From assembly GCF_013085465.1 (NCBI RefSeq), contig NZ_CP049838.1, forward strand, positions 9,362,001 through 9,426,000: DNA of 64,000 bases. Reading direction: 5' to 3'. The translations under genes and the position numbers were made by a program. The notes under the pieces were generated by a model, which was not told the DNA's origin, did no database searches, and saw only the letters and a list, made by a program, of their open reading frames with translations. Every line of letters begins with the position of its first letter. The first letter of the stretch is position 1. Positions 48,828-58,474 of this stretch are shown one piece after another. This DNA comes from Streptomyces asoensis (lineage in GTDB: Bacteria > Actinomycetota > Actinomycetes > Streptomycetales > Streptomycetaceae).

Positions 48828-48856
48828 TTGACAGGGTCATTACTCACTTCTTAAAT
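48828..48856 (+). promoter_or_regulatory. Strong promoter of the CBM13 glycanase genes
   Basis: TTGACA, a 17-bp spacer and TTAAAT form a near-consensus vegetative promoter, about 140 bp before the GH16 start. The untranslated leader would be about 130 nt. The dre-like site ends 4 bp before it. Confidence 0.75.
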
Positions 48857-48995
48857 CACGTAGTGAACTAAGGCTCCGCCAGGGCCGGTTCACACCCCCC
48901 ACCCATTCGGCGCGGTCAGCGGCGAGCCGCCCGGCCGCGCCACGGATGTCATGACCATGTCTTGACAGTCCGTCATGTGCCAGGAAGGGAGAGTC

Positions 48996-50276
48996 ATGGC
49001 CTCTCCGCGCCTGCCCCGGCGCCTGCTGTTGTCGCTGGCCTCGCTCCTCGCCTTCGCGTCGCTGTCCACCGGACCGGCGCTCGGCGTGTCTCCATCCGCG
49101 GCGGAACCCTCCGCACGCGCCGTCGCGGCACCCCGGGCGGCCGCCGTCACGTTCTCCGAGGAGTTCGACGGGCCCGCCGGTTCCGCCGTGGACGGCGCCC
49201 GATGGCAGACCGAGACCGGAGACAACGTCAACAACCACGAGCGGCAGTACTACACCGCGGGCAACCGCAACGCCGCTCTGGACGGCCAGGGCCATCTGGT
49301 GATCACCGCACGCCGGGAGAACCCGGGCAACTACCAGTGCTGGTACGGCCGGTGCGAGTACACCTCCGCCCGGCTGAACACGGCCGGCCGGTTCACCACG
49401 ACGTACGGCCGCGTCGAAGCCCGGATGAAGGTCCCGCGCGGGCAGGGCATGTGGCCCGCGTTCTGGATGCTGGGCAACGACATCGGTCAGGTCGGCTGGC
49501 CCGCCTCGGGCGAGATCGACGTCATGGAGAACGTGGGCTTCGAGCCGGGCACCGTCCACGGCACCCTGCACGGCCCGGGATACTCCGGCTCCGCAGGCAT
49601 CGGGGCCGGGTACACCCTGCCCGGCGGACAGGCCTTCGCCGACGCCTTCCACACCTTCGCCGTCGACTGGAGCCCGAACGCGATCACCTGGTCCGTCGAC
49701 GGCGCCGTCTACCAGCGGCGCACCCCGGCCGACCTCGGCGGCCGGCAGTGGGTCTTCGACAAGCCCTTCTTCCTGATACTCAATCTCGCGGTCGGCGGCT
49801 ACTGGCCCGGAGACCCCGACGGCAGCACGGTCTTCCCCCAGCAGCTCCTGGTCGACTACGTCCGCGTGAGCACCGACACCGCCCAGCCGGGCGGCAGCGG
49901 CCCCATCACCGGCCTCGCCGGCAAGTGTGTGGACGTGGCCGGGGCCAACAGCGCCAACGGCACGGCCGTGCAGCTGTACGACTGCAACGGCACCGCCGCC
50001 CAGCAGTGGTCCGTGGGCGCCGACGGCACGATCCGCGCGCTCGGCAAGTGCCTGGACGTCGCCTCGGGCGGCACGGCGGACGGCACCCCCGTCCAGCTGT
50101 GGGACTGCAACGGCTCCGCGGCCCAGCAGTGGGCCGTCCCCGCAGCCCGGGACATCGTCAACCCGCAGGCGAACAAGTGCCTGGACGCCACGGGCGGAAG
50201 CTCCGCCAACGGCACCCGGCTTCAGATCTGGACCTGTACCGGCGCCTCTCAGCAGAAATGGACGGTGACCCGATGA
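48996..50276 (+). CDS. Secreted GH16 endo-beta-1,3-glucanase with CBM13
   Basis: A 426-residue secreted enzyme. The signal peptide is RLPRRLLLSLASLLAFASL-like with cleavage near residues 30-50. The GH16 domain (about 55-290) contains GWPASGEIDVMENVG with the ExDxxE catalytic set Glu173/Asp175/Glu178. The C-terminal 130 residues form a ricin-B type CBM13 with QxW repeats (AAQQWSVG, AAQQWAVP, QQKWTV). The ATG at 48996 is favoured by GGAAGGGAG upstream. It probably hydrolyses laminarin-like fungal glucans. It overlaps the next gene by ATGA. Confidence 0.92.
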   Translation: MASPRLPRRLLLSLASLLAFASLSTGPALGVSPSAAEPSARAVAAPRAAAVTFSEEFDGPAGSAVDGARWQTETGDNVNNHERQYYTAGNRNAALDGQGHLVITARRENPGNYQCWYGRCEYTSARLNTAGRFTTTYGRVEARMKVPRGQGMWPAFWMLGNDIGQVGWPASGEIDVMENVGFEPGTVHGTLHGPGYSGSAGIGAGYTLPGGQAFADAFHTFAVDWSPNAITWSVDGAVYQRRTPADLGGRQWVFDKPFFLILNLAVGGYWPGDPDGSTVFPQQLLVDYVRVSTDTAQPGGSGPITGLAGKCVDVAGANSANGTAVQLYDCNGTAAQQWSVGADGTIRALGKCLDVASGGTADGTPVQLWDCNGSAAQQWAVPAARDIVNPQANKCLDATGGSSANGTRLQIWTCTGASQQKWTVTR

Positions 50277-50760
50277 CCAGGAGGTTCCCGCACAGCCGCG
50301 CGGTACGCGGCGCGCTGGGCGCGGCGGCCGTGGCCGCCCTGCTCACCGGCCTGAACGGCACGCCGGCGAGTGGTGCCGCGGCGGCCACCGGGCAGATCAC
50401 GGGCATCGGCGGCAAGTGCGTCGACATCGCGGGTGCCGCCACGGCCAACGGCACGGCCGTCCAGCTCTACGACTGCAACGGCAGCGCGGCCCAGCAGTGG
50501 ACGGTGGGCGCCGACGGCACGATCCGCGCACTCGGCAAGTGCCTGGACGTGACCTCGGGCGGCACCGCCGACGGAACCCGGACCCAGCTGTGGGACTGCA
50601 ACGGCAGCGCGGCCCAGCAGTGGACCGTCACCGCCGCCCGGGACATCGTCAACCCGCAGGCGAACAAGTGCCTGGACGCCACCGGCAACAGCTCCGCCAA
50701 CGGCACCCGGCTCCAGATCTGGACCTGCACCGGATCCGCCAACCAGAAGTGGACGGCGCC
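49912..50760 (+). repeat. Direct duplication of a CBM13 coding segment
   Basis: About 335 bp at 49912-50245 (C-terminus of the GH16 gene) recur at 50403-50736 (N-terminus of the GH18-like gene), offset about 491 bp. Identity is high by eye, including long exact stretches around the GACATCGTCAACCCGCAGGC phrase. The binding module was apparently copied between adjacent genes. Confidence 0.8.
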
Positions 50761-51661
50761 CGGCGGCGGGGGAGAGCCGGCGCCCGGACCGGGAGCCATG
50801 GCCGTCGCGCCGTACCTCTACAACGGCTGGGGCAGCCCGCCCAGCCCCACCACCGTGATGAACGCGACCGGCGTCAAGTGGTTCACGCTCGCCTTCGTCC
50901 TCAGCAACGGCTACTGCAACCCGCAGTGGGACGGCAGCCGCCCGCTGACCGGGGGAGTCGACCAGCAGACCGTCAGCACCGTCCGGGGAGCCGGTGGTGA
51001 CGTGATCCCGTCCTTCGGCGGCTGGAGCGGCAACAAGCTGGAGAGCTCCTGCGGCAGCGCGGGCGAACTGGCAGCCGCGTACCAGAAGGTCATCAACGCC
51101 TACGGGCTCAAGGCGATCGACATCGACATCGAGGCGGCGGCGTACGACAGCCCGACCGTGCAGCAGCGCACGGTCGACGCGTTGAAGACCATCAGGGCCA
51201 ACAACCCCGGCATCAAGGTGTACATCACCTTCGGCACCGGACAGAACGGCCCCGACAGCAGTCTGATCGGCAGGGCCGCCGCCTCCGGACTCACCGTGGA
51301 CAGCTGGACGATCATGCCGTTCAACTTCGGCGGCGCGGGCCAGAACATGGGCCAGCTCACCGTCCGGGCGGCCGAGGGACTCAAGACCGCGGTGAAGAAC
51401 GCGTACGGCTACTCGGACGACCAGGCCTACCGGCACACCGGCATCTCCTCGATGAACGGCATCACCGACAACGGCGAGACGGTGACCGTCGCCGACTTCC
51501 GCACCATCCTGGCGTACGCCCAGCAGCGTCATCTGGCCCGGCTGACCTTCTGGTCGGTCAACCGTGACCGGCCCTGCACCGGCGGCGGCGCCGACACCTG
51601 CTCGGGCGTCTCCCAGCAGCCCTGGGACTTCACCCGGGTCTTCGCGCAGTACGCCGGCTGA
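50273..51661 (+). CDS. Secreted CBM13 + GH18 chitinase-like protein
   Basis: A 462-residue secreted protein. The signal peptide covers about residues 1-38. A CBM13 follows (about 42-160), then a Gly/Pro linker and a GH18 barrel (about 175-462). The catalytic strand reads AIDIDIEA, giving the DxDxE set Asp283/Asp285/Glu287; the usual G and W of DGxDxDWE are replaced. WFTLAFVLSNGYCNP and VIPSFGGWSG are also typical of this GH18 subgroup. Coupled to the GH16 gene by ATGA and placed under the same dre-like promoter, it fits chitin or mixed fungal-wall breakdown. Confidence 0.88.
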   Translation: MTRRFPHSRAVRGALGAAAVAALLTGLNGTPASGAAAATGQITGIGGKCVDIAGAATANGTAVQLYDCNGSAAQQWTVGADGTIRALGKCLDVTSGGTADGTRTQLWDCNGSAAQQWTVTAARDIVNPQANKCLDATGNSSANGTRLQIWTCTGSANQKWTAPGGGGEPAPGPGAMAVAPYLYNGWGSPPSPTTVMNATGVKWFTLAFVLSNGYCNPQWDGSRPLTGGVDQQTVSTVRGAGGDVIPSFGGWSGNKLESSCGSAGELAAAYQKVINAYGLKAIDIDIEAAAYDSPTVQQRTVDALKTIRANNPGIKVYITFGTGQNGPDSSLIGRAAASGLTVDSWTIMPFNFGGAGQNMGQLTVRAAEGLKTAVKNAYGYSDDQAYRHTGISSMNGITDNGETVTVADFRTILAYAQQRHLARLTFWSVNRDRPCTGGGADTCSGVSQQPWDFTRVFAQYAG

Positions 51662-51750
51662 CCCGCCCGCGCACCCCGCCGACCCGTTCCTGCCTTCCCC
51701 GACCCTTCCGCGATCCCCACTCACGCCGTCCCGGCGGCACAGGAGAAGAC

Positions 51751-53958
51751 GTGCTCCGCATCCCTCGACCATCCCTCGCCGGCCCCTGGATCGCGGCTTC
51801 CGTGGCCGCGGCCACGGCCGTCTCGCTCTTCACCGGCGTCCAGCCCTCCCGGGCCGCGACCGACGCGGCCACCGCCCTGCCCACCGGCTGGTCCACGGTG
51901 GTGAACTCCGGCAGCGGCAAGTGCCTGGACGCCCGGTCCGCCGCGACCGCGAACGGCACCGCCGTGCAGCAGTACGCGTGCAACAACAGCACCGCCCAGC
52001 AGTGGAGTTTCACCGCGACCGGCGACGGCTTCGTGCGGATCGGCAACCGCAACGACGCCCAGCAGGTCGTGGACGTGAGCGACGTGTCCACCGCCGACAA
52101 CGCGGCCGTGCACCTGTGGACGTACGGCGGCGGCGCCAACCAGCAGTGGCAGGCCGTCGACGAGGGCGGTGGCGCGTACCACTTCGTCAACCGCAACAGC
52201 GGCAAGTGCCTCGACGTCCCGTCCGCCTCGACGGCCGACAGTGTCCAGCTGGTGCAGTACACCTGTAACGGCACGGCCGCCCAGCGGTTCCAGGTCGCGC
52301 CGGTGAGCACCGCCCCCGGGGACGTCGACCTCGGCCCCAACGTCGTCGTCTTCGACCCGTCGATGCCGTCGTCCACGATCCAGAGCCGGCTGAACTCGAT
52401 CTTCCAGCAACAGGAGACGAACCAGTTCGGCTCCCAGCGCTACGCGGTCATGTTCAAGCCCGGCACGTACAGCAACGACGTCAACGTCGGCTTCTACACT
52501 CAGGTACTGGGCCTCGGCCAGTCACCCGACTCGGTCACGATCAACGGCGCCGTGCATGTGGAGGCCGACTGGTTCCCGCCGCAGAACGCCACCCAGAACT
52601 TCTGGCGCGGCGCCGAGAACCTCTCGGTCAACCCGACCGGCGGCACCGACCGGTGGGCGGTCTCCCAGGCGTCCGGCTACCGCCGCATGCATGTCCGCGG
52701 CAATCTGGAGCTGAGCGACGGCGGCTGGTCCAGCGGCGGGTTCATGGCCGACAGCAAGATCGACGGCCAGGTGCGGTCCGGCACCCAGCAGCAGTGGCTG
52801 ACCCGGAACTCCCAACTCGGCAGCTGGACCGGCTCCAACTGGAACATGGTCTTCGTCGGCAGCCAGGGTGTGCCCGGCAACAGCTTCCCCAACCCGCCCT
52901 ACACCACGGTCACCCAGACCCCCACCGTGCGGGAGAAGCCCTTCCTGTACGTGGACGCCGCCGGCGCCTACAAGGTGTTCGTCCCCTCCGTGCGGACCAA
53001 CTCCTCGGCCACCAGCTGGGCGAACGGGACCGCCGCGGGCAGCTCGCTCGGCATCGACCAGTTCTTCGTCGTCAAGCCGGGCGCGACCGCCGCACAGATC
53101 AACGCCGCTCTCGCCGAGGGCAAGAACCTGCTGGTCACCCCGGGCGTGTACCACCTCGATCAGACCCTGCGGGTGACCCGCCCCGACACCGTCGTACTCG
53201 GTCTGGGCCTCGCCACGTTCGTCCCGGACAACGGCGTCACCGCCATGACCGTCGCCGACGTCGACGGAGTGAAGGTCGCCGGCGTGCTCTTCGACGCCGG
53301 TACCACCAACTCGCAGACACTCATGGAGATCGGCCCGGCCGGCGCCGCCGCCGACCACGCGGCGAACCCCACCTCCCTCCACGACGTCTACTTCCGGGTC
53401 GGCGGGGCCGCCGTGGGCAAGGCGACCACCAGCCTCGTCGTCAACAGCGACGACGTCATCGGCGATCACATGTGGATCTGGCGCGCCGACCACGGCACCG
53501 GGGTGGGCTGGACCACCAACACCGCGGACACCGGACTCGTCGTCAACGGCGACGACGCCACCATGTACGGCCTGTTCGTCGAGCACTACCAGAAGCACCA
53601 GACCCTCTGGAACGGCAACGGCGGCCGGACGTACTTCTACCAGAACGAGATGCCCTACGACCCGCCCAACCAGGCCGCCTGGATGAACGGCTCGACCCAG
53701 GGCTACGCCGCCTACAAGGTCGCGAACTCGGTCACCAGCCACCAGGCCTACGGGCTCGGCAGCTACTGCTACTTCAACGTCAACCCGGGTGTCACCGCCG
53801 AGCACGCCTTCGAGGTGCCGGCCAACCCGAACGTGCGCTTCCAGAACATGGTGACGGTCTCGCTCGGCGGCACCGGAACCATCCGGCACGTCATGAACGA
53901 CCGGGGCGGACCGTCCAACTCCACCACCAACGTGGCCAACCTGGTGAACTACCCATGA
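51751..53958 (+). CDS. Secreted CBM13 protein with right-handed beta-helix-like domain
   Basis: A 735-residue secreted protein from GTG 51751 with AGGAGA upstream. The signal peptide (about 1-38) is followed by a CBM13 (about 45-185; STAQQWSF, ANQQWQAV, AAQRFQVA) and a large domain of about 540 residues. Segments such as AVMFKPGTYSNDVNVGFYTQVLGLG, NLLVTPGVYHLDQTLRVT and VKVAGVLFDAG resemble rungs of pectate-lyase or GH55-type beta-helices. I cannot name the catalytic family or substrate. Context suggests a polysaccharide-active enzyme working with the GH16 and GH18 proteins. Confidence 0.8.
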   Translation: MLRIPRPSLAGPWIAASVAAATAVSLFTGVQPSRAATDAATALPTGWSTVVNSGSGKCLDARSAATANGTAVQQYACNNSTAQQWSFTATGDGFVRIGNRNDAQQVVDVSDVSTADNAAVHLWTYGGGANQQWQAVDEGGGAYHFVNRNSGKCLDVPSASTADSVQLVQYTCNGTAAQRFQVAPVSTAPGDVDLGPNVVVFDPSMPSSTIQSRLNSIFQQQETNQFGSQRYAVMFKPGTYSNDVNVGFYTQVLGLGQSPDSVTINGAVHVEADWFPPQNATQNFWRGAENLSVNPTGGTDRWAVSQASGYRRMHVRGNLELSDGGWSSGGFMADSKIDGQVRSGTQQQWLTRNSQLGSWTGSNWNMVFVGSQGVPGNSFPNPPYTTVTQTPTVREKPFLYVDAAGAYKVFVPSVRTNSSATSWANGTAAGSSLGIDQFFVVKPGATAAQINAALAEGKNLLVTPGVYHLDQTLRVTRPDTVVLGLGLATFVPDNGVTAMTVADVDGVKVAGVLFDAGTTNSQTLMEIGPAGAAADHAANPTSLHDVYFRVGGAAVGKATTSLVVNSDDVIGDHMWIWRADHGTGVGWTTNTADTGLVVNGDDATMYGLFVEHYQKHQTLWNGNGGRTYFYQNEMPYDPPNQAAWMNGSTQGYAAYKVANSVTSHQAYGLGSYCYFNVNPGVTAEHAFEVPANPNVRFQNMVTVSLGGTGTIRHVMNDRGGPSNSTTNVANLVNYP

Positions 53959-53985
53959 GGTGAACCACCCACGAGCCGTCAGGTG

Positions 53986-54024
53986 CGGCGGGCCCGGCAG
54001 GCGGTGACGCCGCCGGGCCCGCCG
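53986..54024. terminator. Bidirectional 13-bp hairpin between convergent genes
   Basis: CGGCGGGCCCGGC and GCCGGGCCCGCCG form a perfect 13-bp stem with an additional GGCG/CGCC inner stem. It serves both the CBM13 beta-helix gene and the oncoming SDR gene. Confidence 0.8.
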
Positions 54025-54033
54025 GTCACGCTG

Positions 54034-54879
54034 TCACTCCGTGTCGAAGTCCGTCCCCCGGGAGACCTTCTCCCACTCGCTGAGTTCGGCCCGTACGGAG
54101 TCCAGGTGCCGGGTCAGGTAGTCGACCGCGTCGCCACCGAGAGCGAGGCGGAGCGGGGTGTTCTCGGCGTCCAGTGCCAGCCGGATCGCCGCCGCGGCCT
54201 TCGCCGGGTCGCCGGGCTGCTCGCCGTCGCTGCCCTGCACCAACTGCCGGGTCGCGCCGACCTTCTCCGCGTACGCCGGGTTCTCCTCGGAGAAGTACGC
54301 CGCACCCTTGCCGAACAGGTTGGTACGGAACGCGCCGGGCTCCACGATCAGCACCTTGATCCCGAACGGCGACACCTCGTCGGCCAGGCCCTCCGACAGC
54401 TGCTCCAGCGCCGCCTTGGTCGCGCTGTACGCGGAGAACCCGGCGAAGGACAGCTGACCGCCGAAGCTGCTGATGTTCACGATCGATCCACTGCCCCGCT
54501 CCCTCATCTGCGGCAGCAGCGCCCGGGTCAGCCGCGCCGGGCCGAACACATGCAGCTCGAACAGGTCGCGCAGCTCCTGGTCGGTGGTCTCCTCGAACGC
54601 CCCGACCTGGGTGCGGCCGGCGTTGTTCACCACCACGTCCACCCTCCCGTAACGGGCCAGGACGTCGGCGGCCACCGCGTCGACGCGCTCGCCGTCGGTG
54701 ACGTCCATGCTGATCGCCTCCGCGCGGTCCGGGTACGCGGCGACCAGGTCGTCCAGCGCCTCGATCCAGCGGGCCGTGCCGATCACCGTGTCGCCGGCGG
54801 CGACCGCGGCCTGCGCGATGGCCCGCCCGAAACCGCTGCTCGCGCCGGTGACCAGCCAGACCTTGGCGTTCTCGCCCAT
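54034..54879 (-). CDS. Short-chain dehydrogenase/reductase (SDR)
   Basis: A 281-residue classical SDR: TGASSGFG cofactor loop near residue 11, VVNNAGRTQ, and the catalytic Ser in NISSFGGQ with YSATK. NAD(P)-dependent oxidoreduction of an unknown alcohol or ketone. It is divergent from the LysR gene (106 bp apart) and is the likely target of that regulator. Confidence 0.9.
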   Translation of the reverse strand: MGENAKVWLVTGASSGFGRAIAQAAVAAGDTVIGTARWIEALDDLVAAYPDRAEAISMDVTDGERVDAVAADVLARYGRVDVVVNNAGRTQVGAFEETTDQELRDLFELHVFGPARLTRALLPQMRERGSGSIVNISSFGGQLSFAGFSAYSATKAALEQLSEGLADEVSPFGIKVLIVEPGAFRTNLFGKGAAYFSEENPAYAEKVGATRQLVQGSDGEQPGDPAKAAAAIRLALDAENTPLRLALGGDAVDYLTRHLDSVRAELSEWEKVSRGTDFDTE

Positions 54880-54985
54880 CTTCGTCTCCCTCGTCGACTG
54901 CCGTTCCGGGCTCCCCGCCCGACAGCTCCCATCCTTCGACGGACATCAGGGCGGCGTCCAAGACCCGTTGTGATAGCCATGAGTC

Positions 54986-55921
54986 ATGGACATCCATGGA
55001 CGCGATCTGCGCTACTTCACCGCGGTCGCCGAGGAGTTGAGCTTCACCCGCGCCGCCGAGCGGCTGTTCGTCTCCCAGCCCGCGCTGAGCAAGCAGATAC
55101 GGATGCTGGAGAAGCAACTCGGCGTGGTCCTGTTCGAACGGGACCGGCGGACGGTGCGGTTGACCGCCGTGGGGGAGGCCCTGTTACCGCACGCCCACGA
55201 GGTGCTGGCCGCCTGGCAGGCCGCGGAGGCGGCGGTGCAGGGTGCGAAGACCGCCGAGCGGCGCACTCTGGTGATCGGCATGTCCACCAGCCCGGGCCGC
55301 GGGCTGCTGCCCGCCCTGCGGACCCGCCTCGTCTCCCGCTGTCCGCAGGCGCAGCCGGTCCTGCGTCAGGTCAACTGGGCCGATCCCAGTGCCGGGTTGG
55401 CGGACGGATCCAGCGACGTCGCCTTCGTCTGGCTGCCGCTGCCGGACGAAGACCGTTACCGGTACGCGGTGGTGGCCCGCGAGCCTCGCCTGGTCGCGCT
55501 GCCGGAGGGACACCCCTTGGCGGCGCGGGCCGCGTCCGATCCCGAGGGACAGGTGGACTTCGCCGACCTGCTGGAGGAGCCCTTCCTCGCCCTGCCCGCG
55601 GAGGCCGGCCCGTTGCGCGACTACTGGCTCGCCCTCGACGCCCGGGACGGCCGGCCGCCACGGATCGGCGGGGTGGTGGCCAGCGCCGAGGAGACCCACG
55701 AGGCGGTGTCCGGCGGACAGGGGATCGCGCTGCTGGCCACCGGCAACGCCCCACTGGTCGTCCGGGACAAGGTGATCGCCGTACCGGTCCGGGGCATCTC
55801 CCCGTCCCGGCTGGCGGTGGCCGCCGCCCAGGACGACAGACGGCCCCTGGTGCTCGCCTACCTGGCCGCCGCGAGCGAGGTCGGAGCCACCACCTGTTGC
55901 GACCCGGTGCCTGGAGCATGA
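54986..55921 (+). CDS. LysR family transcriptional regulator, TTA-containing
   Basis: A 311-residue LysR regulator: the N-terminal winged helix (DLRYFTAVAEELSFTRAAERLFVSQPALSKQI, read in pieces), a linker helix and a periplasmic-binding-like effector domain from about residue 90. Leu67 is a TTA codon (55184-55186), so translation should depend on the bldA tRNA and peak late in development. Being divergent from the SDR gene, it probably controls it and itself. Confidence 0.9.
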   Translation: MDIHGRDLRYFTAVAEELSFTRAAERLFVSQPALSKQIRMLEKQLGVVLFERDRRTVRLTAVGEALLPHAHEVLAAWQAAEAAVQGAKTAERRTLVIGMSTSPGRGLLPALRTRLVSRCPQAQPVLRQVNWADPSAGLADGSSDVAFVWLPLPDEDRYRYAVVAREPRLVALPEGHPLAARAASDPEGQVDFADLLEEPFLALPAEAGPLRDYWLALDARDGRPPRIGGVVASAEETHEAVSGGQGIALLATGNAPLVVRDKVIAVPVRGISPSRLAVAAAQDDRRPLVLAYLAAASEVGATTCCDPVPGA

Positions 55922-55928
55922 CCGTCCT

Positions 55929-55960
55929 CGCCCGCCCCGGAGAGCCTTTCGGGGCGGGCG
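55929..55960. terminator. Bidirectional 11-bp hairpin between lysR and chvE
   Basis: CGCCCGCCCCG and CGGGGCGGGCG pair around a 10-nt loop between two convergent stops (55921 and 55977). Confidence 0.8.
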
Positions 55961-55976
55961 AAGACGGTGGTCGGTG

Positions 55977-57086
55977 CTACTTGGTGAGCGCTGCCAGCTT
56001 GGGGTCGTTGGCGTAGGCCTCGGCCGCGTTCTCCTTCGTCACGATGACCGGCGGCAGGAGGAAGGACGGGACGACCTTCTTGCCGTTGTCGTACGACTTG
56101 GTGTCGTTGATGGTCGGCTTGTCGCCCTTCTGGAGCGCCTTGACCATGTTGACGGTCTCCGCCACGAGCTTGCGGGTGTCCTTGTTGATGGTCGAGTACT
56201 GTTCACCGGCCATGATCGACTTCACCGACTCGACCTCGGAGTCCTGGCCGGTGACGACCGGGACCGCCTTGCCGGCGCCCTTGACCGAGGTGAGGATCGC
56301 GCGGGCGAGGGTGTCGTTGGGGGACAGCACGCCGTCGAGGGTCTTCTTGCCGCCGTAGGCCGAGGTCAGCAGCGAGTCCATGCGCTGCTGGGCGTTCTCG
56401 GCCTTCCAGCCCTGGGTCGCGGTCTGCTTGATGTCGGTCTGCCCCGAGCCGACAACGATGTCGCCCTTGTCGATCAGGGGCTTGAGCACCTCCATCGCGC
56501 CGTCGAAGAAGACCTTGGAGTTGTTGTCGTCCGGCGAGCCGGAGAACAGCTCGATCGTCCAGGGACCCTTCGGCTTCTTCGCCTTCATGCCGTCGATCAG
56601 GGCCTGGCCCTGGAGCTGGCCGACCTTGAAGTTGTCGAAGGCGATGTAGTAGTCGACGTCGGGGGTGTTGGTGATGAGCCGGTCGTAGGCGATGACGGTG
56701 GCGCCCTCGTCCTTGGCCTGCTTCACCTGGGTCGCGAGCTGCGAGGCGTCGGTCGCGCCGATGACGATGACCTTCGCGCCCTTGGTGACCATCGAGGAGA
56801 TCTGCGCCTGCTGGTCGGCGACCGTGGTCGATGCGCCCGCGTACTGGACGTCGGCCTTGAAGCCGGAGTCCTTCAGGCCGTCGGTGAACAGGTCACCGGC
56901 GAGCACCCAGTTCTCCGAGGTCTTGGCGGGCAGGGCGACGCCGATCAGGGAGTCCTTGGCGAAGCCCTTGCCGTCGGAGCTGTCGCTGCCGGTGGAGCCC
57001 TCGCGTTCGTTGGAGCAGGCCGTGCCCAGGGTGAGCAGGGCGGCGGCGCCGACGGCGGCGATGCTTCTGATGACGAGTGTGCGCAT
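55977..57086 (-). CDS. chvE: Multiple-sugar ABC substrate-binding lipoprotein (ChvE/XylF type)
   Basis: A 369-residue binding protein of the D-xylose/multiple-monosaccharide group. Lipobox Cys24 (LGTAC). Ribose-binding-protein fold with IGVALPAKTSENWVLAGD, VIVIGATDASQLATQVKQAKDEGATVIAYDRLI (in pieces), IELFSGSPDDNNSKVFFDGAM and GVLSPNDTLARAI. It ends a three-gene operon in the order ATPase, permease, binding protein, 89 bp after the permease with AAGGGG upstream. Xylose, glucose, galactose or arabinose are possible ligands. Confidence 0.9.
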   Translation of the reverse strand: MRTLVIRSIAAVGAAALLTLGTACSNEREGSTGSDSSDGKGFAKDSLIGVALPAKTSENWVLAGDLFTDGLKDSGFKADVQYAGASTTVADQQAQISSMVTKGAKVIVIGATDASQLATQVKQAKDEGATVIAYDRLITNTPDVDYYIAFDNFKVGQLQGQALIDGMKAKKPKGPWTIELFSGSPDDNNSKVFFDGAMEVLKPLIDKGDIVVGSGQTDIKQTATQGWKAENAQQRMDSLLTSAYGGKKTLDGVLSPNDTLARAILTSVKGAGKAVPVVTGQDSEVESVKSIMAGEQYSTINKDTRKLVAETVNMVKALQKGDKPTINDTKSYDNGKKVVPSFLLPPVIVTKENAAEAYANDPKLAALTK

Positions 57087-57175
57087 GGTGGAGTTGGCCC
57101 CTTCGTACGGTGTGCTGGTTGCGGGAGTGCGGTGTGCCGTCGAGCGCGGCGGGGGAGGAGGCGCGGGCTCTGCGG

Positions 57176-58474
57176 TCAGCCCGCGATCCTGGCCTTGTCG
57201 GCGTCGGAGTTCGGGGCCGCCGGTGGAGCCGGTGCCGCCGGGTCGTCCCGCCGGAACGGGCGGGTCAGCGCGCCGATGATCGAGAAGCGTCCCTGGCTCT
57301 TGTTGTAGACGTCGAAGGCGACGGCGAGCAGGAGGACCAGCCCCTTGATGATCTGGACCATGTCGGATCCGACGCCCTCCAGTTGGAGGCCGTTGTTGAG
57401 CAGTGCCATGACCAGACCGCCGACGATCGAGCCGCTGACGGTGCCCAGGCCGCCGGAGACCGCCGCGCCGCCGATGAACACGGCCGCGATGGCGTCCAGT
57501 TCCCAGCTCAGGCCGTCCTGCGGTCCGGAGGCCGAGGACCGGGCGACGAAGATCATGCCGGCCAGCGCGGCCAGCACCGACATGTTCATCATGACGAGGA
57601 AGTTGACCCGCTTGAGCTTCACGCCGGACAGTTCGGCCGCTCGCGCGTTGCCGCCGACGGCGTAGATGTGCCGGCCGCCGATGGTGTTGCGGGTGTAGTG
57701 CGAGTACGCGAGGACCAGAACGATCAGGATGATCCCGGAGATCGGCAGGCTGGTGCCGATCCGGCCGCCGGCGAAGCGGAGCGTCGCGAAGACGATCACG
57801 CCGAACATGACGGCCAGACGGATGCCCGTGACCCACAGCGGTGCCAGGTCGGCCTTCATCTCGCGGCGGGTCCGGCGCGCCGTCCACTCGCGCCACAGCA
57901 CGCCCGCGCAGGCGGCCACACCGAGCAGCAGCGTCAGGTTGTTGTACCCGGTGTCCGGCCCGACCTCGGGCAGGAAGCCCGCGCCGATCTTGCGGAAGCC
58001 CTCGGGCACCGGAACCGTGTCGGCGTTGCCGATGTACTGGTTGCCGCCGCGGAACAGCAGCATCCCGGCGAGGGTCACGATGAAGGCCGGCACGCCGATG
58101 TAGGCGACCCAGAAGCCCTGCCAGGCGCCGATCGCGGCGCCGACGAGCAGGCCGAGCGCGATGCCGAGGGGCCACGGCAGGTCGTACTCCTGCATCGCCT
58201 TGGCGACGACGATGCCGGTGAACGCGGCGACGGAGCCGACCGACAGGTCGATGTGCCCGGCGACGATCACCATCAGCATCCCGATGGCCAGGATCAGGAT
58301 GTAGGAGTACTGGCTGACGACCGCGATGAGGTTGCCGGACGTGAGCGTCAGGCCGTCGGTCCAGATCTGGAACAGCAGGACGATCGCCACCAGGGTGGAG
58401 ATCATGCCGAACTGGCGGGCGTTGGAGGTCGTGCCTCCGAAGAGGTTCTTCTGAAGGTCGGATATACGGCTCAT
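57176..58474 (-). CDS. gguB: Multiple-sugar ABC permease (GguB/MmsB type)
   Basis: A 432-residue membrane permease with about ten hydrophobic segments. [42 protein letters not shown] and [20 protein letters not shown] are typical of XylH/GguB. The long form with the extra cytoplasmic region ([21 protein letters not shown]) is usual for this subfamily. Coupled to the ATPase gene by ATGA. Confidence 0.92.
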   Translation of the reverse strand: MSRISDLQKNLFGGTTSNARQFGMISTLVAIVLLFQIWTDGLTLTSGNLIAVVSQYSYILILAIGMLMVIVAGHIDLSVGSVAAFTGIVVAKAMQEYDLPWPLGIALGLLVGAAIGAWQGFWVAYIGVPAFIVTLAGMLLFRGGNQYIGNADTVPVPEGFRKIGAGFLPEVGPDTGYNNLTLLLGVAACAGVLWREWTARRTRREMKADLAPLWVTGIRLAVMFGVIVFATLRFAGGRIGTSLPISGIILIVLVLAYSHYTRNTIGGRHIYAVGGNARAAELSGVKLKRVNFLVMMNMSVLAALAGMIFVARSSASGPQDGLSWELDAIAAVFIGGAAVSGGLGTVSGSIVGGLVMALLNNGLQLEGVGSDMVQIIKGLVLLLAVAFDVYNKSQGRFSIIGALTRPFRRDDPAAPAPPAAPNSDADKARIAG

